A DNA stretch of 64,000 nucleotides from Bacillota bacterium. GTDB taxonomy: Bacteria; Bacillota; Clostridia; Acetivibrionales; DSM-1351. Location of the stretch: contig JAEWSZ010000061.1 of assembly GCA_023397905.1 (NCBI GenBank), positions 13,266 through 77,265 on the forward strand, in the 5' to 3' direction. The translations under genes and the position numbers were made by a program. The notes beneath the pieces are model-generated. The model ran no database searches. It was given only the letters and a program-made list of their open reading frames with translations, and had not been told where the DNA came from. Below, piece by piece: positions 16,201 through 27,900 of the stretch (positions within the stretch are counted from its first letter, which is position 1; each line of letters begins with the position of its first letter).

Positions 16201-18954
16201 TATGTATTCCACATTTCCATCCGGCAGCCATCTGGCCAGGTCTCCCGTGTGATACATTCTTTCTCCATTCATAAACGGGTTATCCGCAAATCTTCCGGCG
16301 GTCAGCTCCGCTCTGTTCAGGTACCCTCTTGCCACCCCGCTGCCGGATATGCACAGCTCTCCGGGAACTCCCACGGGACAGAGCTTCCTACCCGGATCAA
16401 CGACATATACATTGACATTGTCAAGAGGCTTACCAATAGGAATACTGAGCTGCTCCTCTTCGATTTTCCCGATGGGATATCTTGTGGCATATATTGCAGC
16501 TTCCGTGGGTCCGTACAGATTTTCCAGTCTGACATCAATATCCAGCTTAAAGAATTTCTCCACACTGTTTTTCGTAATGGCCTCTCCCGCAACAAAAATA
16601 TATTTCAGCATTTTTATCTGCTCTTTTTTGTTTTTGTCGGTTAACAGTTCATCCAGAAAAATATTAAACATGGAGGGCACAAAATTAATATGGGTAATTT
16701 TATATTCCCGAATGCTGTTTATTATCTGGCTTACATCCCTGTGTTCCTTATCCGGGAGAATATATATACTCCCTCCGCCCATAAACCATCCGAACAGCTC
16801 CGCTACAGAAACATCAAAGGTATACGTGGTTTTCAACAAATATCTGTCGCAGGATCCCAGAGGATAATGCCTTTGTAAATCCATCAGAGTATTTACCACA
16901 TTGAAATGGCTCAGCATCACGCCCTTGGGCATTCCAGTGGAGCCGGAGGTATATATGACATATGCCAGATTCCCGGGGGTATTGACAATATCCAGGTTTG
17001 AACCGTCGCCGGAGTATATCTGCCGTTCGTCTATATAAACAGTCTGTATGCCGTCAAATATATTATTTTTTAAGCTTTTCAGGGTCAGAAGGATACGGGC
17101 CTTGCTGTCGTCCAGCATATACCGTATACGGCTTTCCGGGTATTCCGGATCAATGGGCATATATGCACCTCCCGCCTTTAAAACGGCCAGAATGCCCACC
17201 ATCATTTCGCAGGACCGCTCCACAAGGATTCCGACAATTTCATCCGGCCCCACTCCTTTTTGCCTTAAAAGCCCGGCCAATTGATTTATTTTGCAATTAA
17301 GCTCCCGATAAGTAATTTCTCCGCTTCCATATAACACAGCCGCTGCATTAGGAGTCCTCCCGGCCTGTTCTTCAAACAGCTGCTGTATTGTTTTGCCTCT
17401 TGGATAATCAGTTCCCGTACTGTTAAAATCAAACAGTATTTCATTTTTTTCTTCGCCGGAAAGCATGTCTATTTCGCCTAATACAGCTTCAGGATTCTTC
17501 ACAATATACTTCAGAATATTTACCAGGTGCCCGCCTATTCTCCGGGCCGTTGTTTTTTTAAATAGCTTTGAACAGTAGCCGAGGCTGAACTTAATGACCT
17601 CCTCCTCATCCATTGCTTCTAAAATCAGATCAAATTTGGATGTGGAGGTTTCAATTTCATATGGGCTGAATTTAAGTCCTTCCAGTTCAAAATACATGAT
17701 ACCGGTATTCTGGTATGCAAACATAGTATCAAACACCGGATTTCTGCTTACATCTCTTTTTATGTCCAGTTTTTCAACCAAATCATCAAACTGATAATCC
17801 TGATTATCATATGCTCTTAAGGCATTTGCCTTTACTTCGCCCAGGAAATCAACAAATTTCTTATCCCTGTCAGGGTAATTTCTCATGGCAAGCGTATTCA
17901 CAAACATGCCTATAATATTCTGCAGATCGGAATGAGAGCGGCCGGCCGCCGGCGAACCCACAACTATATCCCGCTGTCCCGTGTATTTGGACAGCAGGAC
18001 GGTATACCCCGCAAGCAAGAGCATATACATGGTAGCCCCCTGGGATTTTGCCAGGTTTTTCAATGCACCGGCGGTCTCATGGTCCAGCTCGAATTCTATT
18101 TTATCGCCTTCCGTACTCTGTGTCTGAGGTCTTTTATAATCAGCGGGCATATTTAAAGTGGGGATTTCATCTTTAAATACCTCCGTCCAGTAATGCTGCT
18201 GGCGAAGAATTTCATCTTTCCTGCCAATTTCCTTTTGCCATTCCGAGTAGTCCTTATACTGTAATTTTAAAGGCAAAAGACGCATTCCGGCATAGAGCTG
18301 AGCCAATTCCTTTACTAAAATGCCCATGGATGTGCCGTCCGAAATAATGTGATGAATATCAATCAGAAGAATGTGTACGTCGGTATTTTTTACCCTTACC
18401 AGCTCTACTCTTAACAGCGGAGCCTTTTCAAGAACGAAAGGTATGATAAATTCTTTTACTCTATCCCCTATCCGGTCTTCTTCACACTCACTGCGTTCTA
18501 TTCTGAATTCCACAGCTCTCTCTATCTTTTGAACAGGTATACCTCCAGACATCCTGAAGGATGTTCTCAGGGCTTCGTGCCTGTCAATCAAAACCTTGAA
18601 TGCATTTTCAAGACGTCCCATATCCAGTTTGCCGGTTATTTTCATAGCTGCGGGAATGTTGTATGCCGTACCGGCCTCATCTATCCTACTCAGAATATAA
18701 ATCCTTTTCTGGGCCTGGGACAATATGTAACAATCATCTTCTGTCACCCCGGCCTTTGGAATTTCCCGGTATGATACCGTTTCAATCTGCTTTAAAGTAT
18801 TGATTATTTCCTGCCTGCAAGCTGCTATTTTTTGTTTCAATTCGTTATTAACCAGTTCCCGCGGCCCTATGATCTTAATTTTGCCGTTGTCATGGCTTAA
18901 AGTTATATTTTGCTTTTTCAGATCTGAAAGCATCTCTGTGATATTCATACTCAT
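13276..18954 (-). CDS. Terminal NRPS: docking-C-A-PCP-E with C-terminal beta-lactamase/PBP-like domain
   Basis: A 1892-residue synthetase. A TubC-like N-terminal docking domain covers residues 1-60. The LCL-type condensation domain is at about 70-490 (HHIISDG at 201). The adenylation domain is at about 520-1020 (YTSGSTGMPKG at 668, YGPTE at 814). Its specificity residues by eye are D-V-A-N-F-A-L-I-Y-K, which I cannot assign. The PCP is at 1035-1100 (GGDS, Ser1065). The epimerisation domain is at 1115-1540 (HHLVVDTVSW, EGHGRE, SRTIGWFT). The C-terminal 330 residues form a serine beta-lactamase/S12 domain with S1609-I-T-K, Y1711-S-S (usually Y-x-N) and H1843-E-G. No ordinary thioesterase is present. 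The ATG overlaps the previous stop as ATGA, so translation is coupled. It should add an epimerised third amino acid, and the last domain probably releases or cyclises the peptide. Confidence 0.93.
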   Translation of the reverse strand: MSMNITEMLSDLKKQNITLSHDNGKIKIIGPRELVNNELKQKIAACRQEIINTLKQIETVSYREIPKAGVTEDDCYILSQAQKRIYILSRIDEAGTAYNIPAAMKITGKLDMGRLENAFKVLIDRHEALRTSFRMSGGIPVQKIERAVEFRIERSECEEDRIGDRVKEFIIPFVLEKAPLLRVELVRVKNTDVHILLIDIHHIISDGTSMGILVKELAQLYAGMRLLPLKLQYKDYSEWQKEIGRKDEILRQQHYWTEVFKDEIPTLNMPADYKRPQTQSTEGDKIEFELDHETAGALKNLAKSQGATMYMLLLAGYTVLLSKYTGQRDIVVGSPAAGRSHSDLQNIIGMFVNTLAMRNYPDRDKKFVDFLGEVKANALRAYDNQDYQFDDLVEKLDIKRDVSRNPVFDTMFAYQNTGIMYFELEGLKFSPYEIETSTSKFDLILEAMDEEEVIKFSLGYCSKLFKKTTARRIGGHLVNILKYIVKNPEAVLGEIDMLSGEEKNEILFDFNSTGTDYPRGKTIQQLFEEQAGRTPNAAAVLYGSGEITYRELNCKINQLAGLLRQKGVGPDEIVGILVERSCEMMVGILAVLKAGGAYMPIDPEYPESRIRYMLDDSKARILLTLKSLKNNIFDGIQTVYIDERQIYSGDGSNLDIVNTPGNLAYVIYTSGSTGMPKGVMLSHFNVVNTLMDLQRHYPLGSCDRYLLKTTYTFDVSVAELFGWFMGGGSIYILPDKEHRDVSQIINSIREYKITHINFVPSMFNIFLDELLTDKNKKEQIKMLKYIFVAGEAITKNSVEKFFKLDIDVRLENLYGPTEAAIYATRYPIGKIEEEQLSIPIGKPLDNVNVYVVDPGRKLCPVGVPGELCISGSGVARGYLNRAELTAGRFADNPFMNGERMYHTGDLARWLPDGNVEYIGRMDHQVKIRGYRIELDEIEGQLLKLDQIKDAVIIARDDENNNKYLCACIVSDEPVTITEIREKLAESLPEYMIPSHFMRLKELPLTTSGKVDRKALPEAVDYLESGVEYKAPGSGYERLLVDIWEKVLNRKGIGILDDFFNSGGDSIKAIQVVSMLSQQNLKIKMGDIFRHKNIKELAQIVTSGENKAEQGLVTGSVKLTPIQRWFFDTKKKKKEHFYQSVLLKAEIKVNIEALRESFLRLQAYHDALRAHFIDTGNEMCEEICGLDYPFNFRAVNVVSPEHKEAVMEAEIGRLQRNVDITNGPVMNVIVFRTEAEDYIYILIHHLVVDTVSWGILINDMHILYNQFLKNEKYQLPQKTHSVRQWSEELYKYGNSSNFLSEKVYWKGIAGGAIQEIPCDFEHSANTIYDSAVYTFTLEAEQTGLLLTKAVPLFDATAVDILLAALSAALCSWTGNGRHTVMFEGHGREELFDEISVSRTIGWFTSMYPVLLEAPEDGSLSGYVFNTAMSRHNIPNNGIGYGILKYLTDTGNKEDIAWQVEPQISFNYHGQTDLRDDQALFRLEANDYGYNISPENERDFELDFIGSTSNGSMRFSIVYNTKAFLPETIRDIGEAFKRNLLDIAAMCGRQAEVRKNILENRMAHFLKKFDAAGLIVSMQPAGGKPAVYTMGKADLHGNIEMKTDTRFKIGSITKTFVACIILQMEEEGLLQLNDPITDYIPEVLTAYPGADFTDTRIKNLLNHTAGLKDYTKNRQFIDILMSDADKVWTSTELLNYVLGDKDFVPKGRKPWMYSSTGYILLGLIIERITGMSIEEAIQTRICDTLNLKNTSLLCKAEDLANFSHCYVGSEKRDLTYYGLTALGAAGGMVSNAEDMLIWLDALIDCRLIKNKKLLFDYLDVSEYYPDKNKVKMGLGIFSVNGAVGHEGHGPGFQNILYRYKGHNYFVHLNQDKNIKDNIISDAYEIFCNIVNLAE

Positions 18955-21900
18955 ATTTCCTCCTCCACAACATCGCCGGCGCTGTCACAACTATTCTGCG
19001 TCAATGATATCAGGCCTGCCAGAGATTTTATGTCCGGATTTTCAAAAAATACTTTTATTCCAAGGTTTACATTGAACTCTTTATTTATTAATTTTATAAT
19101 CTGCATAACTTTTAGGGAATTTCCGCCTATTTCAAAAAAATTATCCCGGATGCCTACCCTGCCGCTTTCCAGAACCTGGCTCCAGATCCGGGTGAGCTTT
19201 TCTTCAACTGCGTTTTCGGGAGCCGTATACTCCTTTCCTGTATTCCCATTTACGTCAGGCCCTGGCAATGCTCCCGCGTCTACCTTTCCGTTACCGGTAA
19301 GCGGCAATTTATCGAGGAAAACGAAATATGCAGGTAGCATGTACCCTGGAAGCTCCCTGCCCAGGAATTCCCTCAGTTCTGTGGCCTTAACCGGCTCATC
19401 CGAGGAGATATATCCGCAAAGATACTTACTGTCGTTTTTTTCCTGTCTGGCAATAACTACGGCTTCTTTTACCCCCTTATATTTTAAAAGCCTGCTTTCT
19501 ATTTCTCCCAATTCAATCCTGAACCCGCGTATTTTCACCTGCTGATCCATTCTGCCTAAAAACTCTATTTTGCCGTCTGGAAGCCACCTTGCCAGATCAC
19601 CTGTCCGGTACAGCAGCCGGTTGCCGGAGCTCTTATGGGCAAATGGATCGGGAATAAATTTTTCCTCACTAAGCTCAGGCCTATTAAGATACCCATTTGC
19701 AACCCCGTCGCCGCCTACCCACAATTCCCCGTATACTCCCACCGGCTGTGGATTTCCGTAAGTGTCAGCAATGTAAGCTGTAGAATTGGATATGGGCCTG
19801 CCTATTGGAATATTGTCCCCGTAATCCCGGTCAATGGGGAAACAGACTGAAAAAGTGGTATTTTCAGTAGGCCCGTAACCATTTATCACAACAAGATGTT
19901 TGCAGATCTCCCTGACCATGTTTATGTATTTGGGTGACAACACATCCCCACCTACAAGTAAATACTTCAGCGGCATGAATATTTCCGGTTTCTGCTGGGC
20001 CAGCTGGTTAAACAGCGGTGAGGTAAGCCACAGGGTTGTTATGTTGTTTCGGGCCAATTCCTCTCCAAGCCTTTCAGCATCCAGGATTGTCTCTTCATCC
20101 GTCAGATGCAGCTGAAGGCCGTTTAGCAGGCTTCCCCAGATCTCGAAGGTAGATGCGTCAAATGCGACTGCTCCCGTCATCAGGATCCTGTCTCCCTTTT
20201 CAAACCTGATATAATTAGTATTTTTAACCAGTCTCACCACATTCCTGTGGCTGATCAGAATCCCTTTAGGCCGGCCTGTGGAGCCCGAAGTATACATAAC
20301 ATACGCCAGGTCCCCGGCGGAACCCTTATATTCTGTTTTAACCGTGATGTCAATGTCCGGGCAGTCCTCCAATTCCTCCAAATATATGATCCCGCCGGAG
20401 GGGCACACAAAGTTACCGGCTTCCGGAACATGCTCCTTACTGGTTAATAATACCGGCGCCGCCGCATCCTTTAGCAATGCGGATACCCTTTCCCGTGGGA
20501 AATTCGGATCTATGGGCAGATATGCGCCTCCAGCCTTTAATATTCCCATTATCCCCACAATCATATCAATTGAGCGCCGTTCCATTATCCCTACCATATT
20601 GCCGGGTTTCACCCCTTTTTCCCTCAGTACTGCCGCAAGAAGGTCCGCTTTTCCGTTTAACTCCCCATATGTCACCCGCATGTCTTTATAAACCACAGCC
20701 GTATTGTCCGGCGTCTTCTCAGCCTGCTCTTCAAACAGCTCATGAATTGTTTTATCCCTGGGATAATCCGTTTTTGTGTCATTGAATTTGTACAGCAGCA
20801 TATTCCTTTCCTGTTGTGAAAGAAGGCATAATTTATGTATTTCCCTGCTGTCATCCTCCGCAATCTGCTCGGCAACTGTTCTTAAATGCAGCTCAATATT
20901 GTCCGCTATTCTTTTGTCATAAATACCGCCGTCATATATGAGCTGAAATTTGAGTTTTTCACCGGGATAGGCGACTATATTAAAGCTGTAGTTTGTCTGT
21001 TCCAGAGCTTTTATGGCATCAATTTTAAAGCCCTGAGCTTCATTGTCCTCCAGCATCCCGCTGTCCATGGAATAATTTTCATATACAAATATATGATTTA
21101 TCAGCTCCTTGTTCAGTTTGCTCAGCGTCTGGATTTCAGACAGATTCATGTAGCTGTGCCTGTCATTTTCCAGGGCCTCACTCTGTACGGTTTTTAATAA
21201 ATCTCCGACGCTCATGGACGGCTTTAGTTTTATCCTCGTGGGCAAAGTATTTATGAATATGCCCACCATTTTTTCTATCCCCGTAAATTCCGGATTTCTT
21301 CCTGAAACAATGGTTCCAAATACCACATCGTCAGTATTGTTATACCTTCCGAGAATAATACCCCATATGCATTGCAAAACCGTATTGACAGTCACATTGT
21401 TATTGCCGGCAAGCTGTGTAAGCTTACCTGTAAGCTCCCTTGAGAGTTCAAATACTTTTTCCTCTCTTTGATACGGTTGGGCGGCTCCAGCATGGGAAAG
21501 CCTTGGAATATATACTTTTTCTTCATAGCCGGCCAGGTATTCCGCAAAATACTTTTCTCCCGCTTCACGGTCCTGTGCTTCCAGCCACCGTATGTAATCG
21601 CTGTATGGCCTTGTATCCTGCAGCTCATATGCCTCATGCCGCATGGTCTTCCCATATACTTCAAACAGGTCGGAAATAATTAATCCAAGGCACCATCCGT
21701 CGGCTATTATATGGTGGTGGCTCCATATCAATTTATAGCCCTGCCCGCTTATCCTGATTAATGCCGCTCTCATTAAAGCCTGCTTATTCAAATCAAAACC
21801 TTCCTCAGCATCCTCTTTAATAAAATTATCCACATATTTTATCTTCTCCCCGGCAGCTTTCTCCGAGATGTCAATATATGCGAACCCGGCTTTCCTGTCC

Positions 21901-24900
21901 TTTATTACAATCTGCCTGGGCTCTCCGGTAATTTCGTATTCAAAGGCCGCCCTTAATGCCTCATGCTGTTTCATTACCGCATTGAAACTGAATTCCAATG
22001 CATTAGCATCAATATTTCCGCTTATATCCATGACCGTCTGCTCGAAATACGCCCTGGAATCCGGATCCTCCAATGCATGGAACAGCATGCCCTTCTGCAT
22101 ATTGGACAGGGGATATATTTTTTCAATTTCAAAGCCGGCATACTTATTCCCGATTTCCGCCAACTGCTCCAGGCTTATTTCTTTATCACCGTAATCAGAA
22201 GGAGTCTTTTCAGAGTCTTCTTTATGTACGCAGTGATGGATAACCCATTCAAGATTTACCTTATATCTCTGGTTCAGCTCTTTTATGACATCGTCGCCGT
22301 ACTCGTTTTCACTGTAGGACGTGCTGACCGTCAAACAGCCGTTTACCACAGCCGCCGCTATTTCCAGCGACGGGATCCAAGCAATTTTATTGCCGCTGCT
22401 TTGACCTGACGGCAGCCAGGATAAAGAGAACAGGTCCGAGTGGATATTGTCCAGCTGACCCATATAATTAAACAAAACAGGCGGTTTTTCATTCTGCGGC
22501 AGCTCTCTGTCCTCCAGAAGATATTTTAGAATACCATATCCGATCCCCTTGTTCGGAATTCTTCTTATGGTCTCTTTTACCGTTTTAATGTTCAGGGATA
22601 ATTCCTTTTGCTGCCGCAGCTCCACATTGACAGGATATATTGCGGTAAACCAGCCCACAGTTCTGCTTGTATCCACGTTTTCAAGTATATCCCTGCCATG
22701 TCCCTCCATAAATATTTCAAAACGGTTTTCCCCTTTCAGTTCCCTGAGAGCAAGTAATAGAGCTGTTATTAAAATGTCGTTGATTTCGGTGTTGTAAGCT
22801 CTGTTTGCCTCTCTTATCAATTGTCTTGTGGTTTCTTTCTCAAGGCTTATGCTGAGTGTTTTAACACTCTCAAACTTTTCCCGCCTATTTTCCTTGGCAT
22901 CTATAAACAGATTTTTCTCATACAATGAGTTTATAACCCAGAAATCCTTCTCTGCCGACAATTTTCCGTTATGAGCATATTCATTTATTTTCTCGGCAAA
23001 TACTTTATAGGAATCTGTTTTATGCGGCAGTTCAGCCTCCTGGCCCTTTAAAGCCTTTTCATATAAAGTGCCGAAATCTTCAAGCAATATGCGCCAGGAT
23101 ACGCCGTCTATGACCAGATGGTGAATAGCGATCAGCAGGTGTTCACCCTTCTCCGTTTTAAATATGCACAGCTTTACAAGCGCTCCTTCACTTATTGATA
23201 TTTCCTTCTGCATATTTGAAGCAATCAGCTCAACTTCCTCCTGTTGGCTTCCCATGCCCCGGACGTCATGTACATAAAGGTCAAACAGCTTTTCCTCCGG
23301 CCCTCTGTATCGCTGGCTTATCCGGCCGTCTTTCCGCTCGTATACCATACGCAGCGCATCATGGTGCCGGATCAATCGCATAAATGCCCTTTCTACTATT
23401 TCTTTGTCGAAACCGTCCTCTCTATAAAGCATAATTGCATGATTGAAATGGTTTACTTCCTCGGGATTGTTATTAAAAAACCGTTTCTGAATTGGCGTCA
23501 ATTCCACAAGACCTTCAACTGGTTCATCAGCTTCGGCAGCTTTGGTTTCTCTCGTTACATATTTGCCCAGGGACTTTATGCATGGGTTTGCAAATAAATC
23601 CTTAACCTCCATCCTGAGACCGGTCCGGGACAGTAAAATCATTATTTGAAGCGCTTTTATGGAGTCGCCTCCTATAACAAAGAAATTGTCCCTTATTCCT
23701 ATATTTTTAATACCCAGGACTTCTGTCCATGCCTCCACAAGTTTTTCTTCAATCTCGTTCCGCGGAGCCTCATATTCCTGGTTATCAACACTCATTTCCG
23801 GATCAGGCAATGCATTTCTGTCCAGCTTTCCGTTTTGTGAAAGAGGTAACCTGTCAAGCTGTACAAAGTGTGAGGGCATAAAATAATCCGGCAATTCTCC
23901 GGCCAGAAACTCTCTGATTTCTTCCGTCGCTACCTTTCTGTCCGATACTATGTATGCGCACAAATACCGGTTGCCCGTATGATCTTCTTTTACTGCCACC
24001 GCCGCCTCTTTTACATACTGATTCTTCAGCAGCTGGGCTTCGATATCCCCCGGTTCTATTCTGTAGCCTCTTATTTTTACCTGATGGTCAATTCTGCCCA
24101 GAAACTCTATATTTCCGTCAGGCATCCGCCTTGCCAGATCTCCTGTGCGGTATATTGTCTCTCCGGGTACAAAAGGATTGGGAGTAAATTTATCCTTTGT
24201 CAGCTCAGGCTTATTCAGATATCCTCTGGAGACGCCTTCTCCGGCAATGCACAGTTCTCCCGGCACTCCCGTAGGGCAGAGCTCGCCCCCTTTGAGTATA
24301 TATGCCCTGTAATTATTCAGAGGCTTCCCAATAGGAATATTCGAAAACTGCTTCAGGTTTTCGGAATTAATGTTAATACATGTTGAGTCCACACAGCATT
24401 CGGTGGGACCGTATACATTTGTAACAACGGGAGTGCCTGGCATTCTTGCAAATAACCTTTCCAGAGTATTTTCAGGCAGTTCGTCCCCTCCGATAATAAA
24501 GTTTTTTAATCTCAGATTTTTATTGCCTATCAGTTCCGAATCGGCTATCATTGCCAGATGTATAGGCGTCCCGTCGGTTATCTCTATGCCGTTGTCCAGG
24601 TAGAATTTAACAAGCCTGTCTCCCTCCCGCCGGTCATCCTCGGGAACAATGTACAATGAGTTTCCCAGCAGCAGTGCGGCAAAAATCTGCTTGACCGAGG
24701 CGTCAAATGTATATGGAGCAACCAGGGCTATATTTAAACCATTATTGTAATTGCTGTAGATGCCGTCCGACAATGCGCAGACCAGATTTACCACGCTCTT
24801 GTGTTCTATCATCACTCCTTTTGGAGTTCCCGTTGTTCCGGAAGTGTAAATTACATATGCCAGGTCCTCCGGATTATTAACATTGCCGGGGTTGTTTTCT

Positions 24901-27900
24901 AATCCCCCGGAATACAGGCGTTCATCATCCAGGAAAATATAATCCGTTATTTTGTTTAAATCCTTCCGGGCCTTGGAAGTTGTGAGCAACAAATGCATAT
25001 TGCTGTCTTCGGCCATGTAATCTATTCTGTTTTTGGGCAGATTGGGATCAATGGGCAAATAAGCCCCCCCGGCCTTTAGAATGCCCATTATTCCCAAAAT
25101 CATTTCCACAGAGCGCTCTGCCATAATACCCACAACGGTATCCGGCTTTACATTCTTTTCCCTCAGAATATGGGCAATCTGATTGGCTCTGTAATTTAAT
25201 TCTTTGTACGTTAAGGACTGTTTTCCCGAAACAACGGCCTTTAAACCGGGATTCCTTTCGGCCTGTTCTTCAAAAAGCTCATTAATGGTCTTCTCCCTGG
25301 GATAAGGGGCATCCGTCTTATTAAATCCGTAGATAAGCTGATTCTTTTCACTTTGAGTTACTAATTCCATATCCGAAATGGATATGTTTTCATCATTTAT
25401 TATGGAATTCAGTATATTGGCGAAATATTCTCCCCATCTCTCAATAGTTTCCTCCATAAACAAATCTGTTCTGTAGTTTAAATTCACATTGAAAAGCCCG
25501 TTTTCTTCCAGGATCTCAACAGAAAAATCAAACTTGGCCGTTTTCAATTTATAATCATAATTTTCAACATCCAAGTCTTTAATTCTGAAAACACGGTCGT
25601 TTGCATTTTCATAAATGAAAATGACATTAAACAGAGGATTTGTATTAAGATCTCTTTTTATATTGAGTTTATTAACAAGCAAATTGAAGGGATAATCCAT
25701 GTTTGCATATGCTTCAAGGCAGCTTTGCCTTACTTCCTTCAGGAATTCCGAATATTTCTGCCGGCTGTCCGGAAAATTCCGCAGCACGATGGTATTTGTA
25801 TACATTCCCACGCTATTGTCAAATTCCCCGTTTTTGCGGTTGGTCACAGGTGTTCCTATGAGTATATCCTCGTTTCCGGTCAATTTGTGGAGCAATATGT
25901 TAAAAGCGGACACCAGTACCATAAACAGTGAGGTTCCCGTCTTTCTGCCCAACTCCCTCAGATTTGACACAGTGACTGAACTGATTTTCATTTTTACCGT
26001 ATTGCCTTCACTTCCCAATGCCGCCGGCCGCTTGTAATCTGCGGGCAGATTTAACTGGACTATGTCTCCGGACAGCTTTTTCAGCCAGTACGCTTCATTT
26101 TTCTTAATATTGTCCGAATTCAGAAATTCTTCCTCAAATGCGGCATACTCCCTGTACTGGCGGACTGCGGGCTCTAATTCCCTTCCTTCATACAGCCTAA
26201 TGAATTCCTGGGTCAGAATATTTACCGAAAGCCCGTCGGCTATGGTATGATGCATATCGATCAGCAGCAGGCTTTCAGCCTCCGCGGTTTCAATTACGCT
26301 TACCCTGACCAGCGGCGCATTTGACAGTTCAAATCTCCTGACGGTTTTACCTATCAGTTCATCCAGATCCTGCGAGGCTTCCCTGTGAATTACATCAACC
26401 TTGAAATCAACCTCCGGCAGGACCTCCTGCAGAAGTTCATTGTCCCTGATAAACAGTCTGGTTCTCAAGCTCTCATGCCGGACAATCAAGGATTTGAATA
26501 TTTCCTCCAGCCTTTTTATATCCAGCTTTCCTTTTATTTTCATGGTTCCGATAATATTGTACGTATCCGTATCACTGATATTGATCAGAGTATAAAGTCT
26601 CTTCTGGGCCAAAGACATGGGCGCTATGCCTGTTGTATCCTCATCTGCCGCAAAGCTGTCATCCTCCGAGAAGCTGAATCCTCCCTGCCTTAATTCATAA
26701 ATGCTCTCCTTAATCTTTTGAACAACAATGTCAATGTCTTCCTCAGTGATTTCGGTACAGAAGCAGCAGGTTCTTCTCTCCCATGTGTATATACCCTTGT
26801 AAAGCAATAAATAGAAGAAAATATCCATTTCTATGGGCAGGAGCGAAAGATCGTACTTCCCAAAAGATTCAAAACGGAATTGAGAACCAAAATATCTCAC
26901 CCGTACAGGCACTTTTTCTGTTTCAAAAAATTCGTTAATCCTGCCCGCAAATAATTCCGTCTTTCTGTTAACTTCATTCTGCAAGGCTTCCCCTTTTTCT
27001 TTGAGATAAGACAAAGCTGCATAGGAGGCGGCCATAGTAAGCGGATGCTTGCAGAATGTCCCCGCAAAAACAACTGTGCTTTTTTCGGGCATCGAAAGAT
27101 CGCCAAAATTCCACGCACCGCCGTCAATCATATCTATGTACTCTTTTTTTCCGGCTATCATGCCTATGGGCATACCGCCCCCGACAATTTTCCCGTAGGT
27201 CACTATATCCGCTTTAATGCCAAAATAGGCCTGCGCTCCTCCAGGATGAATCCTGAAGCCGTTGACCATCTCGTCAAATATTAATATAATACCTGTTCTG
27301 GCGGTCAGCTCTCTTAATTGGTGCAGGAAGGCTTTGGGATGAAATCCCGGCTTTCTGCTTTGTACAGGTTCCACCAGCACGGCGGCTATTTCCTGATGAT
27401 GCTCTTCAATATATTCGATAGATTCCTGGGAGCCGTAAATTAAGCTCACCGTATCCTTTACCATACCGTAAGTCGTACCCTGGGATGCGGGAAACGGCCC
27501 TTCTTCGTCGGAATCTGTCAGTACGCCGTCAAAGGTGCCATGATAAGAGCCTGCAAACCTTACAATCCTATCTCTCTTTCTGGCGGCCCTGGAAATTCTC
27601 AGTGCCTCCATAACAGCTTCCGAGCCGGTGTTGCAAATAGCAACCCGCTCAACTCCGGTGAGCTCGTGGACCAGCTGGGCGACCTTACCTGCGAGCTCAC
27701 ACTGGGGCCCCAGCTCAAAACCTCTGCTCAGCTGGTTTGCTATGGCATCTCTGATAAATGGGGGATTGTGCCCAAAATAATGCACCCCGTATCCTATGGC
27801 CAGATCTATATACTCATTTCCGTCAATATCCCAGAACCGGGCGCCCTGGGAAGTCTTTGACACCACAGGGTACAGGATATCCTTCATGGAAAGCCTGAAG

